Positions 1 to 11,336 of a stretch of DNA of 64,000 nucleotides are shown in pieces. The stretch is from assembly GCF_016859125.1 (NCBI RefSeq), contig NZ_CP069338.1, positions 7,069,501 to 7,133,500 on the forward strand, written 5' to 3'. Within the stretch, counting starts at the first letter, position 1; each line of letters starts with the position of its first letter. The position numbers and the translations under genes are program-made. The notes beneath the pieces were generated by a model, which was not told the DNA's origin, ran no database searches, and was given only the letters and a program-made list of their open reading frames with translations. This stretch comes from Archangium violaceum (GTDB lineage Bacteria > Myxococcota > Myxococcia > Myxococcales > Myxococcaceae).

Positions 1-1785
1 TTCCAGCTCCGCCTTGCGCGTCTCCGCGGCCTCGATCGCCGCCTCCATTCCGTCCAGCTCGCGCTGCTCCTTGTACGAGAGCTTCCCCGGCTTGCGCGCC
101 TGCTTCGGCTCGGCCACGGGCGCCGGCTCGGCCTTCTTCGTCGTGGGCGCGGGAGCCGCCGCGGCGCGTGCCTGGGCCTGCTCCTTCAGCCGCCGGTACA
201 TCGCGAAGTTGCCTTCGTACCGCGTGACCTTCCCGTCGCCCTCGAAGGCCAGGATGGACGTGGCCACCTTGTCCAGGAAGTACCGGTCGTGCGTCACCAG
301 CAGCACGCTGCCGGTGAAGTTCAGCAGCAGCCCCTCGAGGATGTTCAGCGTGACGATGTCCAGATCGTTCGTTGGCTCGTCCAGCACGAGGACGTTGGCG
401 CCCTCCAGGAAGAGCCTTGCGAGCAGCAACCGGTTGCGCTCGCCGCCCGACAGTGCCTTCACCTTCATCCGCTGCATGGGCACGGGGAAGAGCAGGTCGT
501 CCAGGTAGTCGCGCAGCGCCACCCGTTGATCTCCCAGCTCCACCCAGTCATCCCCGCGCGGCGAGGCCGCCTCGTACACCGTCTGCTCCGGGTCCAGCGA
601 GGCGCGCGTCTGGTCGTAGTACGACACCTTCGTGTTCTTCCCGATGACCACCTTGCCGGAGTCCGGCGGCAGCTCTCCGAGCAGCACACGCAGGAAGGTC
701 GTCTTCCCCACGCCGTTGGGTCCCACCAGGCCCACGCGCTCGCCGCGCTGGAGCAGCAGGTTCACGCCCTTCAGAACGTTCCGCTCGCCGTAGGACTTGT
801 GGACGTCCTCGGCCTCGATGACCGTATGGCCCAGTCGGGGCGCCTGCATCACCTGCAGTCCCGCCACCTTCGGACGCTGGAAGCCCTTCTCCTCCATCAA
901 CTTGCGCGCCCGATCGATGCGCGCCTTGCTCTTGGTGCGCCGCGCCTCCGGGCCCTTGCGCAGCCACGCCACTTCCTGGGCAATCCAGCGCTCGCGCTTG
1001 TGCTGGGCGATGGCCGCGTTCTCCTGGGCCACCAGCTTCTGCTCCACGTACGCCTCGTAGTTGCCAGGGTACGAGATGACGCCCGCGCCCGGCTGGATCT
1101 CCACGATGCGGTCCACCAGCCCGTCCAGGAAGTAGCGATCGTGTGTCACCAGCAGCAGGGAGCCGGGCAGATTGTCCAGCTCCTCCTCGAGCCAGTCCAC
1201 CGTGTCCGCGTCCAGGTGGTTGGTGGGCTCGTCCAGCATCAGCATGTCCGGCCGCGTCAGCAGCGCGCGGGCGATGGCCACCCGCTTGCGTAGACCGCCG
1301 GAGAGCTCCGCCACCGGCCGGTCCCAGTCCTTCACGCCCAGCCGGTCCAGCAGCGTCTTCGCGTGGTGCTCCGTGTCCCAGCCGCCGAGCTGCTCGATGC
1401 GGTCGGACAGCGCCGCGAGCTGCTCCATCAGCTTTTCCTGGCCCTGGGTGGGCGTGGACTCCATGCGCCGGGTGAGCTCGGCCTGCGCGGCCAGCGCTTC
1501 CCTCAGCGGCCCCTGGGCCACGCTCAACTCCGAGGCCACCGTGGCACCTGGAGCGAACTCGGGCTCCTGTGGCAGGTAGGTGACGCGTGCTCCCCGGCGG
1601 AGCTGCAGCTCCCCCGCGTCCGCGCGCGCCACCCCCGCCAATATCTTCATCAGCGAGGACTTGCCGGAGCCGTTCACTCCCACGAGGCCCACGCGCTCAC
1701 CCTCTTCAATGGTGAGCGTCAGGCCCTGGAAGACGGTACGGCTGCCGAAGGAGAGTTGGACGTCGGCGGCGCGGAGCAGGGTCAC
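1..1785 (-). CDS. uup: ABC-F ATPase, Uup type (C-terminus runs off window)
   Basis: Soluble ABC-F family ATPase with two nucleotide-binding domains and no membrane segments; family members act at the ribosome, and Uup-type members add a DNA-binding C-terminal coiled coil. The first domain shows Walker A GVNGSGKSS, signature LSGGLRKR and Walker B LDEPTNHLD. The second shows GPNGVGKTT, LSGGERNR and LDEPTNDLD. The basic ABC-F linker lies between them (EARRTKSKARIDRARK). After an Ala/Pro-rich spacer, LSYKEQRELDGME opens the Uup C-terminal domain, which is cut by the window edge; 595 codons are visible. The start is GTG at 1785. The gene lies 45 bp behind the helicase stop on the same strand, so co-transcription is likely. 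Confidence 0.9.
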   Translation of the reverse strand, partial: MTLLRAADVQLSFGSRTVFQGLTLTIEEGERVGLVGVNGSGKSSLMKILAGVARADAGELQLRRGARVTYLPQEPEFAPGATVASELSVAQGPLREALAAQAELTRRMESTPTQGQEKLMEQLAALSDRIEQLGGWDTEHHAKTLLDRLGVKDWDRPVAELSGGLRKRVAIARALLTRPDMLMLDEPTNHLDADTVDWLEEELDNLPGSLLLVTHDRYFLDGLVDRIVEIQPGAGVISYPGNYEAYVEQKLVAQENAAIAQHKRERWIAQEVAWLRKGPEARRTKSKARIDRARKLMEEKGFQRPKVAGLQVMQAPRLGHTVIEAEDVHKSYGERNVLKGVNLLLQRGERVGLVGPNGVGKTTFLRVLLGELPPDSGKVVIGKNTKVSYYDQTRASLDPEQTVYEAASPRGDDWVELGDQRVALRDYLDDLLFPVPMQRMKVKALSGGERNRLLLARLFLEGANVLVLDEPTNDLDIVTLNILEGLLLNFTGSVLLVTHDRYFLDKVATSILAFEGDGKVTRYEGNFAMYRRLKEQAQARAAAAPAPTTKKAEPAPVAEPKQARKPGKLSYKEQRELDGMEAAIEAAETRKAELE

Positions 1786-1830
1786 GGTTGCCTCGAATGC
1801 GGTACGGAGGTGCTCGTCACGGCTGCTTCT

Positions 1831-3318
1831 TTACAGCCACTTGGGGGCGCGAGGCCTCTGGGAAACGGCGGGCGGTGCCGCCGGGGCGGGACGGGCCGCC
1901 TGGGAAGCCGGGGCCTGCTGGCTGGCCGGGCGGTCGCTCCGGGGCGGACGGGCCGACTCCTGGCCCCTGGAGCCTCCGGGGTTGCCACTACGCCCGTTGC
2001 CACCGCGCCCACCACCGCCGCGCCGGCGGCGTCCTCCGAGGCCCTCGCGGCGCTCGCCCCGGGCCTGCTGCCCCTGCTGTCCTTGCGGCGCACGGGGGCC
2101 CTGCTGCGAACGGGGGCCCTGCTGGGGCCGGGCCGCCGGAGCGGGCTCGAGCGCTCCAGCCGCGGGGGCCGGCTGGTTGGAGCGGTGCGGATGGGCCTCC
2201 ACCACCGGCACGCGCCGACGGATGGTGCGCTCGATGTCCTTCAGGTACGCGCGCTCCTCGGTGTCGCAGAAGGAGAGGGCGATGCCCGCGGCGCCCGCCC
2301 GGCCCGTGCGGCCGATGCGGTGCACGTACGTCTCGGGCACGTTGGGCAGATCGAAGTTGATGACGTGGGTGATGCCGTCGATGTCGATGCCGCGCGCCGC
2401 GATGTCCGTGGCCACGAGCACCCGGCAGGCGCCGGACTTGAAGTCCGCCAGCGCCCGCTCGCGCGCGTTCTGGCTCTTGTTGCCGTGGATGGGGGCGGCG
2501 CCGATACCCGCCGTCTCCAGCTGCTTCGCCACGCGGTTCGCCCCATGCTTGGTGCGCGTGAAGACGAGCACCCGCTCGATGGCCTTGTCCGTCTGCAGCA
2601 GGTGGACGAGGAGGCCTCGCTTCTGCTCCTTCTCCACGAAGTACAGCCGCTGATCGATGGTCTCCGCCGTGGTGGCCACCGGCGCCACCTCGACCCGCAC
2701 CGGGTTCTTCAGGATGCTGTTGGCCAGGCCCTGGATCTCCGGCGGCATGGTGGCCGAGAAGAACAGCGTCTGCCGCTGCGTGGGCAGCTTCGCGATGACG
2801 CGCTTCACGTCATGAATGAAGCCCATGTCCAGCATCCGGTCCGCCTCGTCGAGGACGAACACCTCGAGCGCCTTGTAGGACACGAAGCCCTGGTCCATCA
2901 GATCCAACAGGCGGCCCGGCGTGGCCACGAGGATGTCCACGCCCTGCTTGAGGGCCTGCTCCTGGGCGTTCTGGCCCACGCCGCCGAAGATGACGGCGCT
3001 GGTGAGGCCGGTGAATCGCCCATAGGCGCGAATGCTGTCGCCAATCTGGGCGGCCAGCTCACGCGTGGGGCTGAGGATGAGCGAGCGGATGGGGCGCCCA
3101 CGGGCGGGCGGCGGCGGGCGGCCCACGGAGAGCCGCTGGAGGATGGGCAGCGTGAACGCCGCCGTCTTGCCGGTACCCGTCTGAGCGCAGCCGAGCACGT
3201 CCTTGCCCGCGAGCACGTGCGGGATGGCCTGGGCCTGGATGGGCGTGGGAGCGGTGTAGCCCTCGGCCTTCACGGCGCGCAGCAGGGGCTCGGCGAGCTT
3301 CAGATCTTCAAAAGTCAT
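1831..3318 (-). CDS. rhlE: DEAD-box ATP-dependent RNA helicase, RhlE-like
   Basis: 495-residue RNA helicase that unwinds RNA duplexes, typically in ribosome assembly or RNA decay. All core motifs are visible in order: the N-terminal Q-motif region ([14 protein letters not shown], then TPIQ), motif [19 protein letters not shown], motif [19 protein letters not shown] and the motif [12 protein letters not shown]. The last ~110 residues are a low-complexity Arg/Gly/Pro/Gln tail with RGG-like runs, common in RhlE proteins and expected to bind RNA non-specifically. It starts at ATG 3318 and lies between fusA and uup, all on the minus strand. A terminator after fusA suggests it has its own promoter. 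Confidence 0.92.
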   Translation of the reverse strand: MTFEDLKLAEPLLRAVKAEGYTAPTPIQAQAIPHVLAGKDVLGCAQTGTGKTAAFTLPILQRLSVGRPPPPARGRPIRSLILSPTRELAAQIGDSIRAYGRFTGLTSAVIFGGVGQNAQEQALKQGVDILVATPGRLLDLMDQGFVSYKALEVFVLDEADRMLDMGFIHDVKRVIAKLPTQRQTLFFSATMPPEIQGLANSILKNPVRVEVAPVATTAETIDQRLYFVEKEQKRGLLVHLLQTDKAIERVLVFTRTKHGANRVAKQLETAGIGAAPIHGNKSQNARERALADFKSGACRVLVATDIAARGIDIDGITHVINFDLPNVPETYVHRIGRTGRAGAAGIALSFCDTEERAYLKDIERTIRRRVPVVEAHPHRSNQPAPAAGALEPAPAARPQQGPRSQQGPRAPQGQQGQQARGERREGLGGRRRRGGGGRGGNGRSGNPGGSRGQESARPPRSDRPASQQAPASQAARPAPAAPPAVSQRPRAPKWL

Positions 3319-3378
3319 GGATTCTCGTTGTGGGGGTAGTCCCCGGAGGGCCCGCGCGGGAATGAACCGCCGGGCCCG

Positions 3379-3413
3379 AAAAAAGCGAAGGCGCCCCCGG
3401 GGGAGGCGCCTTC
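3379..3413 (-). terminator. Intrinsic terminator downstream of fusA
   Basis: A perfect 9-bp inverted repeat (GAAGGCGCC at 3387-3395 against GGCGCCTTC at 3405-3413) is followed, in the minus-strand direction, by six T residues (complement of 3379-3384). Position and T-run fit a factor-independent terminator for fusA. Confidence 0.8.
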
Positions 3414-3452
3414 CTTCAACAGCCTGGAACTGTCAGGCCGTGCAGCGCGGCA

Positions 3453-5567
<2,115 letters not shown>

Positions 5568-5889
5568 GAGAGTCGGTCCTTCTGCTGATTGAAGTCCTGC
5601 GAGAACAGGGCAGGGGGCGCCCTTACTTCCCGCTGCTTGAAGTTTCCAGCCAAATCGGCATGGAGCCGGGGAGCCGTCTACTCCCTCTTAGCCCCGAGGG
5701 GAAGCCCCCCAGGCTGCTGGGCTGCTGGAGGTGCCCTGCCTACACTTGCCGTTCATAACCATGAAGGTCCCCGAATACTTCTGTCACTCCGGGGAATTAC
5801 GGAGGTAGAGGTGGGGGGCGACGCCCGGACGGCCGTCCGGCAGGCTCGAGGGGTGGAAGGGCCCGTTCCCCCTCCCGAGGAGGATGCAC
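5568..5889. other. Intergenic region between divergent fusA and a small gene
   Basis: 322 bases without a convincing gene. It should hold the fusA promoter and that of the plus-strand gene starting at 5890. A short 15-codon frame opens at ATG 5761 beside a weak hairpin, but nothing marks it as coding. A 16-bp perfect palindrome at 5825-5840 is the only clear structure. Confidence 0.5.
5825..5840. promoter_or_regulatory. 16-bp perfect palindrome upstream of the 5890 gene
   Basis: CCGGACGGCCGTCCGG is a perfect dyad about 50 bp before the start codon at 5890. It could be an operator, but chance palindromes of this kind are not rare at such GC content. Confidence 0.3.
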
Positions 5890-6228
5890 ATGGCGAAGCC
5901 CGCTGGTTTCGACAGGGACATCGGCTACTTGATGCCCTTCCTGGAGAGGGTCGCCGCCGCGGCCGGAGAGCTGACGGATGCCCGCGCCCGCGAGGAGCTG
6001 ACGCGCCTCATGGCCGAGGAGAAGGTGCGCTGGGAGCGCATCCAGCAGCTGCTCGGGGGGGCCCCGGGACGGAGCACCGCCGGTGGGGCTTCCCCTCCCG
6101 CGACGGGTGTGGGTCCGCGCAATCCCGCCCAGGCGCCGGAGCCGGCCCGCGCCCGCGCCGATGACATCAACCGGGTGGCGCCGCGCGCGGCGGGGCTCAC
6201 CGTGGGCGGCTTGAAGCGGCAGTCATGA
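5890..6228 (+). CDS. Small hypothetical protein
   Basis: 112-residue protein of unknown function. The first ~55 residues look helical and charged (RDIGYLMPFLERVAAAAGEL, then EELTRLMAEEKVRWERIQQL); the rest is a Pro/Ala/Gly/Arg-rich, probably disordered tail. There is no signal peptide or membrane segment. The ATG at 5890 is chosen over the in-frame ATG at 5884 because GAGGAGG ends 6-7 bases before it, while the upstream ATG sits almost on top of that ribosome site. Its stop overlaps the convergent pseudouridine synthase stop by 6 bp. Confidence 0.65.
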   Translation: MAKPAGFDRDIGYLMPFLERVAAAAGELTDARAREELTRLMAEEKVRWERIQQLLGGAPGRSTAGGASPPATGVGPRNPAQAPEPARARADDINRVAPRAAGLTVGGLKRQS

Positions 6229-7062
6229 AGTCGTGACACGCACGGGGGGCAGTGCGAAACGCAGCCCCTCGGTGATTTCGGTGTCGGTGAGGAGCCGGAA
6301 GGCGCCCTCGGGCACGTCCAGCTCCACCCCACCCACCGCCTCGCGGTGCAGGGCGCGCACCGGCAGCCCCACCGCGCCCAGCATCCGCTTCACCTGGTGG
6401 TTGCGGCCCTCGGTGACGGTCACCTCCACGGTGTGCGCATCACGCAGCCGGACCTTCGCGGGCCGGGCCGGACCGTCCTCCAATTGCACGCCGTGACGCA
6501 ACGGCTCCACCTTCGCCTCGTCCGCCTCGCTGAACACCGTGGCCACGTAGCGCTTCGTGAGGTGTGTCTCGGGGGATGTCACGTGCGTGACGAGCTTGTC
6601 ATCATTGGTGAAGAGGAGCAGCCCGGTGGTGCCCCGGTCCAGCCGGCCCACCGCGTGCCAGGTGAAGCCGGCCAGCTCCGGCGGCAGCTGGGGCAGGAGC
6701 ACCTCGTAGACGGTGCCCACCCCGTGCTGACCCACCGTGGAGGTGAGCAGTTCCGCCGGCTTGTGGAAGGCCAGCACCCGGGTGGGTGCCTCGAGCGAGA
6801 CGGGCACGCCATCCAGACGCAGGCTGGCTCCCGGGGGCACGGGGGCGAGGGGGTGCTTCACCACCTTGCCGTTCACCGTGACACGGCCGGCCTGGATGGC
6901 GTCCTCCGCCTCTTCCTTCGGCAGCACCCCGGCCCGCGCGAGCGCGCGTGAAAGCCAATCCGGCTTGGCCTTGCCCTCCCATCGCCCGGAGTGGGCGTGC
7001 TTGGAAGGGGAGGGCGAGGGCCGACGGGGGGGAGGTGGCTTGCGGGGCATGCTCCGGGCCAC
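6223..7062 (-). CDS. Pseudouridine synthase, RsuA/RluB family
   Basis: 279-residue rRNA pseudouridine synthase that isomerises a uridine in ribosomal RNA. After a basic N-terminal extension comes an S4 RNA-binding domain (WLSRALARAGVLPKEEAEDA, then IQAGRVTVNGK). The catalytic motif is GRLDRGTTGLLLFTND, with the active Asp in RLD. The later TKRYVATV and EGRNHQVKRML motifs are typical of the RsuA/RluB/RluF branch. The frame can start at GTG 7062 or ATG 7050; neither has a strong ribosome site. The exact target uridine cannot be assigned from sequence alone. Confidence 0.9.
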   Translation of the reverse strand: MARSMPRKPPPPRRPSPSPSKHAHSGRWEGKAKPDWLSRALARAGVLPKEEAEDAIQAGRVTVNGKVVKHPLAPVPPGASLRLDGVPVSLEAPTRVLAFHKPAELLTSTVGQHGVGTVYEVLLPQLPPELAGFTWHAVGRLDRGTTGLLLFTNDDKLVTHVTSPETHLTKRYVATVFSEADEAKVEPLRHGVQLEDGPARPAKVRLRDAHTVEVTVTEGRNHQVKRMLGAVGLPVRALHREAVGGVELDVPEGAFRLLTDTEITEGLRFALPPVRVTTS

Positions 7063-7077
7063 TGTAACGGCCGCGAG

Positions 7078-7305
7078 TCAGTGCCGCGAGGGTTCGTCGA
7101 ACGCACCACCCTCGGCCGAGCCGGGCGTCGGGCCGGGCTCCCCCTGGGGGACCCGCCGCTCCTCACGCTCGGTGCCCTCGGCGGCGTTGGGCGTGCGCCT
7201 GGGACCGTTCTCCTTCTCCGCGGGAGCTTCTCGGTTGGGGCGGTTCTCCGGGGTGTCATCCGCCGTGTCGCCGAGGGACATCCGCTCGTAGGGCATGTGC
7301 CGCAT
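7078..7305 (-). CDS. Small polar, probably disordered protein
   Basis: 75-residue protein starting MRHMPYERMSLGDTADDTPE, very rich in Glu, Pro, Arg and Gly, with no hydrophobic stretch. Its reality rests on the start: a strong GGAGGAG lies 7 bases before ATG 7305, and the frame ends just before the next gene on the same strand. It is unrecognised. The long frame that continues upstream of 7305 is antisense to the DUF1028 gene and is not used here. Confidence 0.55.
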   Translation of the reverse strand: MRHMPYERMSLGDTADDTPENRPNREAPAEKENGPRRTPNAAEGTEREERRVPQGEPGPTPGSAEGGAFDEPSRH

Positions 7306-7467
7306 GGTTTCGCTCCTCCAGGGTGGAATCTTCAAGGAAGGTAGGGACCTGGAGCGCACATCACTGGGGTGGCTTCCAGGTCGCCCGCTGGACGGTCGGG
7401 GGACGGAGAGCGCTTGCGGCTGGATGCCCGCTCGCCCAGGCTTCCCGCTCCGTTTCCTGGAGGATCC

Positions 7468-8460
7468 ATGGTGCGTTCCATCCTGTTGCTCACCCTGCTC
7501 GCCCTGCCGGCGCTCGCCGCCGAACCCGTTCCCACCCCGGCCCCGCCGCCCAAGCGGCCCGTCCACACCTATTCCATCGTCGCGAGGGATCCCGAGACGG
7601 GAGAGATGGGCGTGGCGGTGCAGTCGCACTGGTTCTCGGTGGGTGCGACGGTGCCCTGGGCGGAGGCGGGCGTGGGCGCCGTGGCCACCCAGTCCTTCGT
7701 GGATCCGTCCTACGGGAAGCTCGGCCTGGAGTTGATGCGGGTGGGCCGCGGCGCCCCCGAGGCACTCGCTGGACTGCTGGCCGCGGACTCCGCGAGCCAG
7801 GTGCGGCAGGTGGCGATGATCGACGCGAAGGGCCGGGTGGCGGCGCACACGGGAGACAAGTGCGTGGCGGCCGCGGGCCACATCGTGGGCGAGAACTTCT
7901 CGGTGCAGGCCAACATGATGGAGAATGACACCGTGTGGCCGGCGATGGCCAGGGCCTTCCGGGAGACGAAGGGAGACCTGGCCGAGCGGATGCTGGCGGC
8001 GCTCGAGGCGGCGGAGGCGCAGGGCGGAGACATTCGGGGCAAGCAGTCGGCGGGGCTCATCGTGGTGTCGGGGAAGGCCTCGGGACGGCCCTGGATGGAC
8101 CGCAAGTTCGACCTGCGGGTGGATGACCACCCCGTGCCGCTGAAGGAGCTGCGCCGGCTGGTGACGCTGCAGCGCGCCTACAACCTGATGAACGAGGGGG
8201 ACCTGGCCATCGAGCGCAACGACACGGAGGGGGCGCTGAAGGCCTACTCGGCGGCGGAGGCGCTGGTGCCGGGCAACGCGGAGATGGTGTTCTGGCACGC
8301 GGTGTCGCTCGTCAACGTGGGGAAGGTGGACGAGGCGCTGCCGCTGCTCCAGAAGACGTACAAGGCGGACGCGCGCTGGAAGGAGCTGCTCAAGAGGCTG
8401 CCGAAGTCGGGGCTGCTGCCGGACGACCCGAAGCTGATGAAGCGGCTGCTGGGGCGCTGA
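7468..8460 (+). CDS. DUF1028 family exported protein with TPR-like C-terminus
   Basis: 330-residue protein with an Ala/Leu-rich signal peptide (RSILLLTLLALPALAAEP). The body is a DUF1028 domain, an Ntn-hydrolase-like fold of unknown substrate: HTYSIVARDPETGEMGVAVQ, then SHWFSVG, WAEAGVGAVATQ, and RPWMDRKFDLRVDDH before the C-terminal part. The last ~90 residues form a short helical repeat (LQRAYNLMNEGDLAIERND, then EALVPGNAEMVFWHAVSL) that resembles TPR units. ATG 7468 is chosen because TGGAGGATCC precedes it and a signal peptide begins directly there. The periplasmic location is inferred from the signal peptide. Confidence 0.82.
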   Translation: MVRSILLLTLLALPALAAEPVPTPAPPPKRPVHTYSIVARDPETGEMGVAVQSHWFSVGATVPWAEAGVGAVATQSFVDPSYGKLGLELMRVGRGAPEALAGLLAADSASQVRQVAMIDAKGRVAAHTGDKCVAAAGHIVGENFSVQANMMENDTVWPAMARAFRETKGDLAERMLAALEAAEAQGGDIRGKQSAGLIVVSGKASGRPWMDRKFDLRVDDHPVPLKELRRLVTLQRAYNLMNEGDLAIERNDTEGALKAYSAAEALVPGNAEMVFWHAVSLVNVGKVDEALPLLQKTYKADARWKELLKRLPKSGLLPDDPKLMKRLLGR

Positions 8461-8464
8461 GCCT

Positions 8465-8498
8465 CCCTCTCCCTCTGGGAGAGGGCCGGGGTGAGGGT
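8465..8498. repeat. REP-like hairpin between convergent genes
   Basis: CCCTCTCCC, a TCT loop and GGGAGAGGG form a perfect 9-bp stem (8465-8485), followed by GCCGGGGTGAGGG. This composition matches a palindromic REP-like unit common between genes of many GC-rich bacteria. It lies between two convergent stops and may also serve as a two-way terminator. Confidence 0.65.
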
Positions 8499-9235
8499 CA
8501 TCTCCCCCTGTGCCCCGAGCGCAGCCGCTTGGCCAACGTGTGCAGGGCGGCGAGCCACAGCTTCGCCTCCTTGCGAGTGAGCCGGGAGCGGCGCAGCGGA
8601 GCGAACAGGTCCCGCAGCCCGGTGCGCCCGCGCGAATCCGCATCCACGAGGAACCCACCGGCCACGAGCGCGTCCTCGAGAGCGGACTCCACGAGGGTCA
8701 GCTCCGTGTCCGTGGCGGCCACGGGGAGGGGAGCGGCCGGAGGAGGCGAGGCGGCCAGGGTGGCCATGCGGATTTCGTAGGCGTACAGCAGCACGGCCTG
8801 GGCGAGGTTGATGGAGGGCTGCTCGGGCGCGGTGGGGACAGCGGACAGGTCGTGACAGCGCTCGACCTCGGCATTGGTGAGCCCGCTGCGCTCGTCACCG
8901 AAGACGAGGGCCACGGGCCCCTGGGCGGCGCGCTGCACCATCTCCTCCGCCACGGCGCGGGGAGACAGCCGCCGCTTGCCCTCCACCTTGCGCGAGCTGG
9001 TGCCCACCACCCAGACACAGTCCGCCACGGCGGCATCGAGCGAGTCCGCGCGGCCCGAGGCCTCCAGCACGTCCTCTGCGTGGACGGCGAGCCGGCGCGC
9101 GGGGGCGAGATCCTCGGCCTCGGGGTGGACCCAGGTCCACTCGGACAGCCCGCAGTTCTTCATGGCCCGGGCGGCGGCACCCAGGTTCTCCGCGTTGCGC
9201 GGGCGTAGCAGCACCAGCCGGATGGGCAGAGGCAT
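8498..9235 (-). CDS. trmJ: SPOUT-class tRNA/rRNA methyltransferase, TrmJ-like
   Basis: 245-residue RNA 2'-O-methyltransferase of the SpoU/TrmJ class, which uses S-adenosylmethionine bound in a trefoil knot. Family motifs are in order: VLLRPRNAENLGAAARAMKN near the N-terminus, VALVFGDERSGLTN in the middle, and PSINLAQAVLLYAYE near the knot. The C-terminal helical part (RLTRKEAKLWLAALHTLAKR) resembles TrmJ, which modifies position 32 of tRNA. Start is ATG 9235. The exact target is inferred from family likeness. Confidence 0.85.
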   Translation of the reverse strand: MPLPIRLVLLRPRNAENLGAAARAMKNCGLSEWTWVHPEAEDLAPARRLAVHAEDVLEASGRADSLDAAVADCVWVVGTSSRKVEGKRRLSPRAVAEEMVQRAAQGPVALVFGDERSGLTNAEVERCHDLSAVPTAPEQPSINLAQAVLLYAYEIRMATLAASPPPAAPLPVAATDTELTLVESALEDALVAGGFLVDADSRGRTGLRDLFAPLRRSRLTRKEAKLWLAALHTLAKRLRSGHRGR

Positions 9236-9279
9236 CGGCCGCGCACCTTAGCGCGGCTCGCGAGGACCCGGCTTGCCCA

Positions 9280-10338
9280 TCACCGGGCGGAGCGGAGGCC
9301 GTCGTTGGAAGAAACCGGTCCGTGGAGCCCGAGCCGCGAGGCCGCCCGCGAGGCCGCACCGCTCTGTTTGTCTCGTGTGAGGACGAGCCGCCAGGCCTCC
9401 CGGGCCTCGTCATGACGGCCAAGTCGCGCGAGGCAATCCCCCCAGGCGAGCAAGCCATCTCCTCCCTGACCCTGGTAGGGGTGCGTGGCGCCAGCCTCGA
9501 AGAAGCGCAGGGCCTCTTCCGGGTGCCCCGCCGCCAGGGTGATGCGCCCGAGCAGGAACAGCCCGTTGCGAGTGCTCGACACCCGGCGAGCGTGCTTCAA
9601 CCCCGTGCGTGCTTCCCGCCGAGCCTCCTCGTACCGGTGCACCGCCAGCAGCGAGGCGGCGAGGGCGAAATGCGCCTCGCTCCGGTACAGCCGGGGCAAG
9701 CGCCGCCAGTCCACCTGGGCGAGGGCGCTGAGCGCGTCCTCTCCGCGTCCGGTGTGGGCGAGGATCCACGCGCGTTGGATGGGGAAGAAGTTCCACAGGA
9801 AGGCATCCCCACGAGCCACCTCCTCCAGGTTGGACAGACGCGCGCTGGCGGCCTCCCAGCTCCCGAGGTTGTAGACGGCCTCGACGAGGTTGAACCGCAC
9901 CAGGGCCCACTCGCGCGCCGCGGAGGGGTCCGGGGGGTTGGACGGCCCCTGCCAGCCCCGCTCGATGTCGAGTGCCTCCAGGTAGAGGCCCGCGTTGATG
10001 AAGATATTGATGGCGCAGTTGGCGCAAGACAGACAACTGTCCGCCTTCGCATGGACCGCGAGCCGGCGGGCGCCCGCGACGGCCGTTTCCGTGTGGCCGA
10101 GCGCCGAGTATGCGTAGAACTCCTCCCGCCACAGAAAGGCTCTCATCCAGGCCGCGAGGGGGAGGCACTCCAGGACACGGGTGAGGGCGAGGGCCGCGCG
10201 GAAGGCGCCCCATCCGAAGCACCAGACCGTGAGGCGCAGGAGGAGCCGATGCACCGGGTGCCAGAGCAGCAGCGAGGCCACGAGGACGACGAGCAGTTCA
10301 GGGGGAAAACGGGCGAAGCCCGCGATGGCGAGGATCAT
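9280..10338 (-). CDS. TPR-like protein with N-terminal membrane helix and Cys cluster
   Basis: 352-residue protein. The first ~50 residues are hydrophobic (FPPELLVVLVASLLLWHPVH), so it is probably anchored in the membrane. A compact Cys cluster, DSCLSCANCA, follows near residue 105 and could bind metal or form disulphides. The rest is a set of helix-turn-helix repeats (SEAHFALAASLLAVHRYEEA; GHPEEALRFFEAGA; RLGRHDEAREAWRLV) typical of TPR scaffolds. No enzymatic motif is seen. It starts at ATG 10338, 74 bp from the DUF3396 gene stop, on the same strand. Confidence 0.75.
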   Translation of the reverse strand: MILAIAGFARFPPELLVVLVASLLLWHPVHRLLLRLTVWCFGWGAFRAALALTRVLECLPLAAWMRAFLWREEFYAYSALGHTETAVAGARRLAVHAKADSCLSCANCAINIFINAGLYLEALDIERGWQGPSNPPDPSAAREWALVRFNLVEAVYNLGSWEAASARLSNLEEVARGDAFLWNFFPIQRAWILAHTGRGEDALSALAQVDWRRLPRLYRSEAHFALAASLLAVHRYEEARREARTGLKHARRVSSTRNGLFLLGRITLAAGHPEEALRFFEAGATHPYQGQGGDGLLAWGDCLARLGRHDEAREAWRLVLTRDKQSGAASRAASRLGLHGPVSSNDGLRSAR

Positions 10339-10412
10339 GGGCGGAAGGGCTCCGGGCCCGGATACTCTACCCCATGGGACAGGCCAATGGGGTGACTTTC
10401 AAGGTGGTGCGG

Positions 10413-11336
10413 TCAGTCGAGGAAGCGGCGCTGCCAGCGTCGTACGGCATCTTGGGTACCGGGCTCCTCGTACAAGTAGGGTTCCAGCACCCGAGCCAGG
10501 GCGCGATACGGCTTCATCTCTCTCTTTTGATCCACATCTCCCGATTCAGGCCATTTCCCCAGCGATACCAGAACCTTCTGGGCGCCCAACTCTTCGGTGG
10601 ACACCTCTGGAAGAGTCAGCCACTTTCGAAGCCCTACCTCGCCTCCGATTCGATCGACCAAGGGCTGCCCGTAGAAGTTCAGCCAGTAGGCGCCCCGCAC
10701 CCGATCACCCAGGTTCGTGGATGTGGTGCCGATGTGATGTACGTCCATTCCAGGATGGAGGAAGCAGTGCTCGCGAATGAACTGCATCACCGGCTTGCTC
10801 TCCAAGAGAGAGTTGAAGGCAAGGCTGGCATAGCCAGAGGTAAGGGGGAGTTCTCGTGCGAGCGCCACGGCCAGGGCCTTGACGCGGTCGGGACCCTGTT
10901 GCTCCAGATACTCCGTGGGTAACCAGAAGGACACCGCGCTGACGAAATCCGGCAGGTCGAGGTCTTCACGCGGCCTACCGTGGTATTCGAAGTGAAACCC
11001 ACCTACCTGATTCTCGTGCTCCTCCAAGCGTAGGATGCAGCTATGCCGAGAGTTCAGTTCGTCTCGAACCTTCGCCCAGAGTCTTTCATCCAGAGGCAGC
11101 ATGCCCCCCGCCCAGCCCTTGTATTCCTCGGGGTCGTGGTCGCCTCCCATGTCCACGTACCAGCCCGGCTTCTCGTGCCCCGCGGCATCGAGATAGAGGT
11201 CTAGAGCGCGTGTGACGGCCGCCGACAGTTCTTCGTGCGGACGCCGCATGAAGAAACAGAGAATGATGCCCTCTCGCACCAGCAATCGACCATCAGGCGA
11301 GGTTTGTCTGAGCCTTGGATATCGTTCGCTCACCAT
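10413..11336 (-). CDS. DUF3396 (TsiV-like) immunity family protein
   Basis: 307-residue protein of the DUF3396 family, whose characterised relatives neutralise type VI secretion toxins. Family hallmarks are GWYVDMGGDHDPEEYKGWAG, then GGFHFEYHGRP, and a C-terminal YWLNFYGQPLVDRIGG. No signal peptide is visible, so it probably acts in the cytoplasm. ATG 11336 overlaps the end of the upstream toxin frame (ATGGTGA), which implies translational coupling and a toxin-immunity pair. Because the toxin gene is broken, this immunity gene may now protect only against toxins from kin. Confidence 0.8.
   Translation of the reverse strand: MVSERYPRLRQTSPDGRLLVREGIILCFFMRRPHEELSAAVTRALDLYLDAAGHEKPGWYVDMGGDHDPEEYKGWAGGMLPLDERLWAKVRDELNSRHSCILRLEEHENQVGGFHFEYHGRPREDLDLPDFVSAVSFWLPTEYLEQQGPDRVKALAVALARELPLTSGYASLAFNSLLESKPVMQFIREHCFLHPGMDVHHIGTTSTNLGDRVRGAYWLNFYGQPLVDRIGGEVGLRKWLTLPEVSTEELGAQKVLVSLGKWPESGDVDQKREMKPYRALARVLEPYLYEEPGTQDAVRRWQRRFLD

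Noticed and set aside
5761-5808. Tiny 15-codon frame in the fusA intergenic region
   Set aside because: No ribosome site fits and no conserved feature; a weak hairpin overlaps it.
7306-8658. Upstream continuation of the frame at 7078-7305
   Set aside because: It is antisense to the DUF1028 gene; only the part from ATG 7305 has a ribosome site and is outside that gene.
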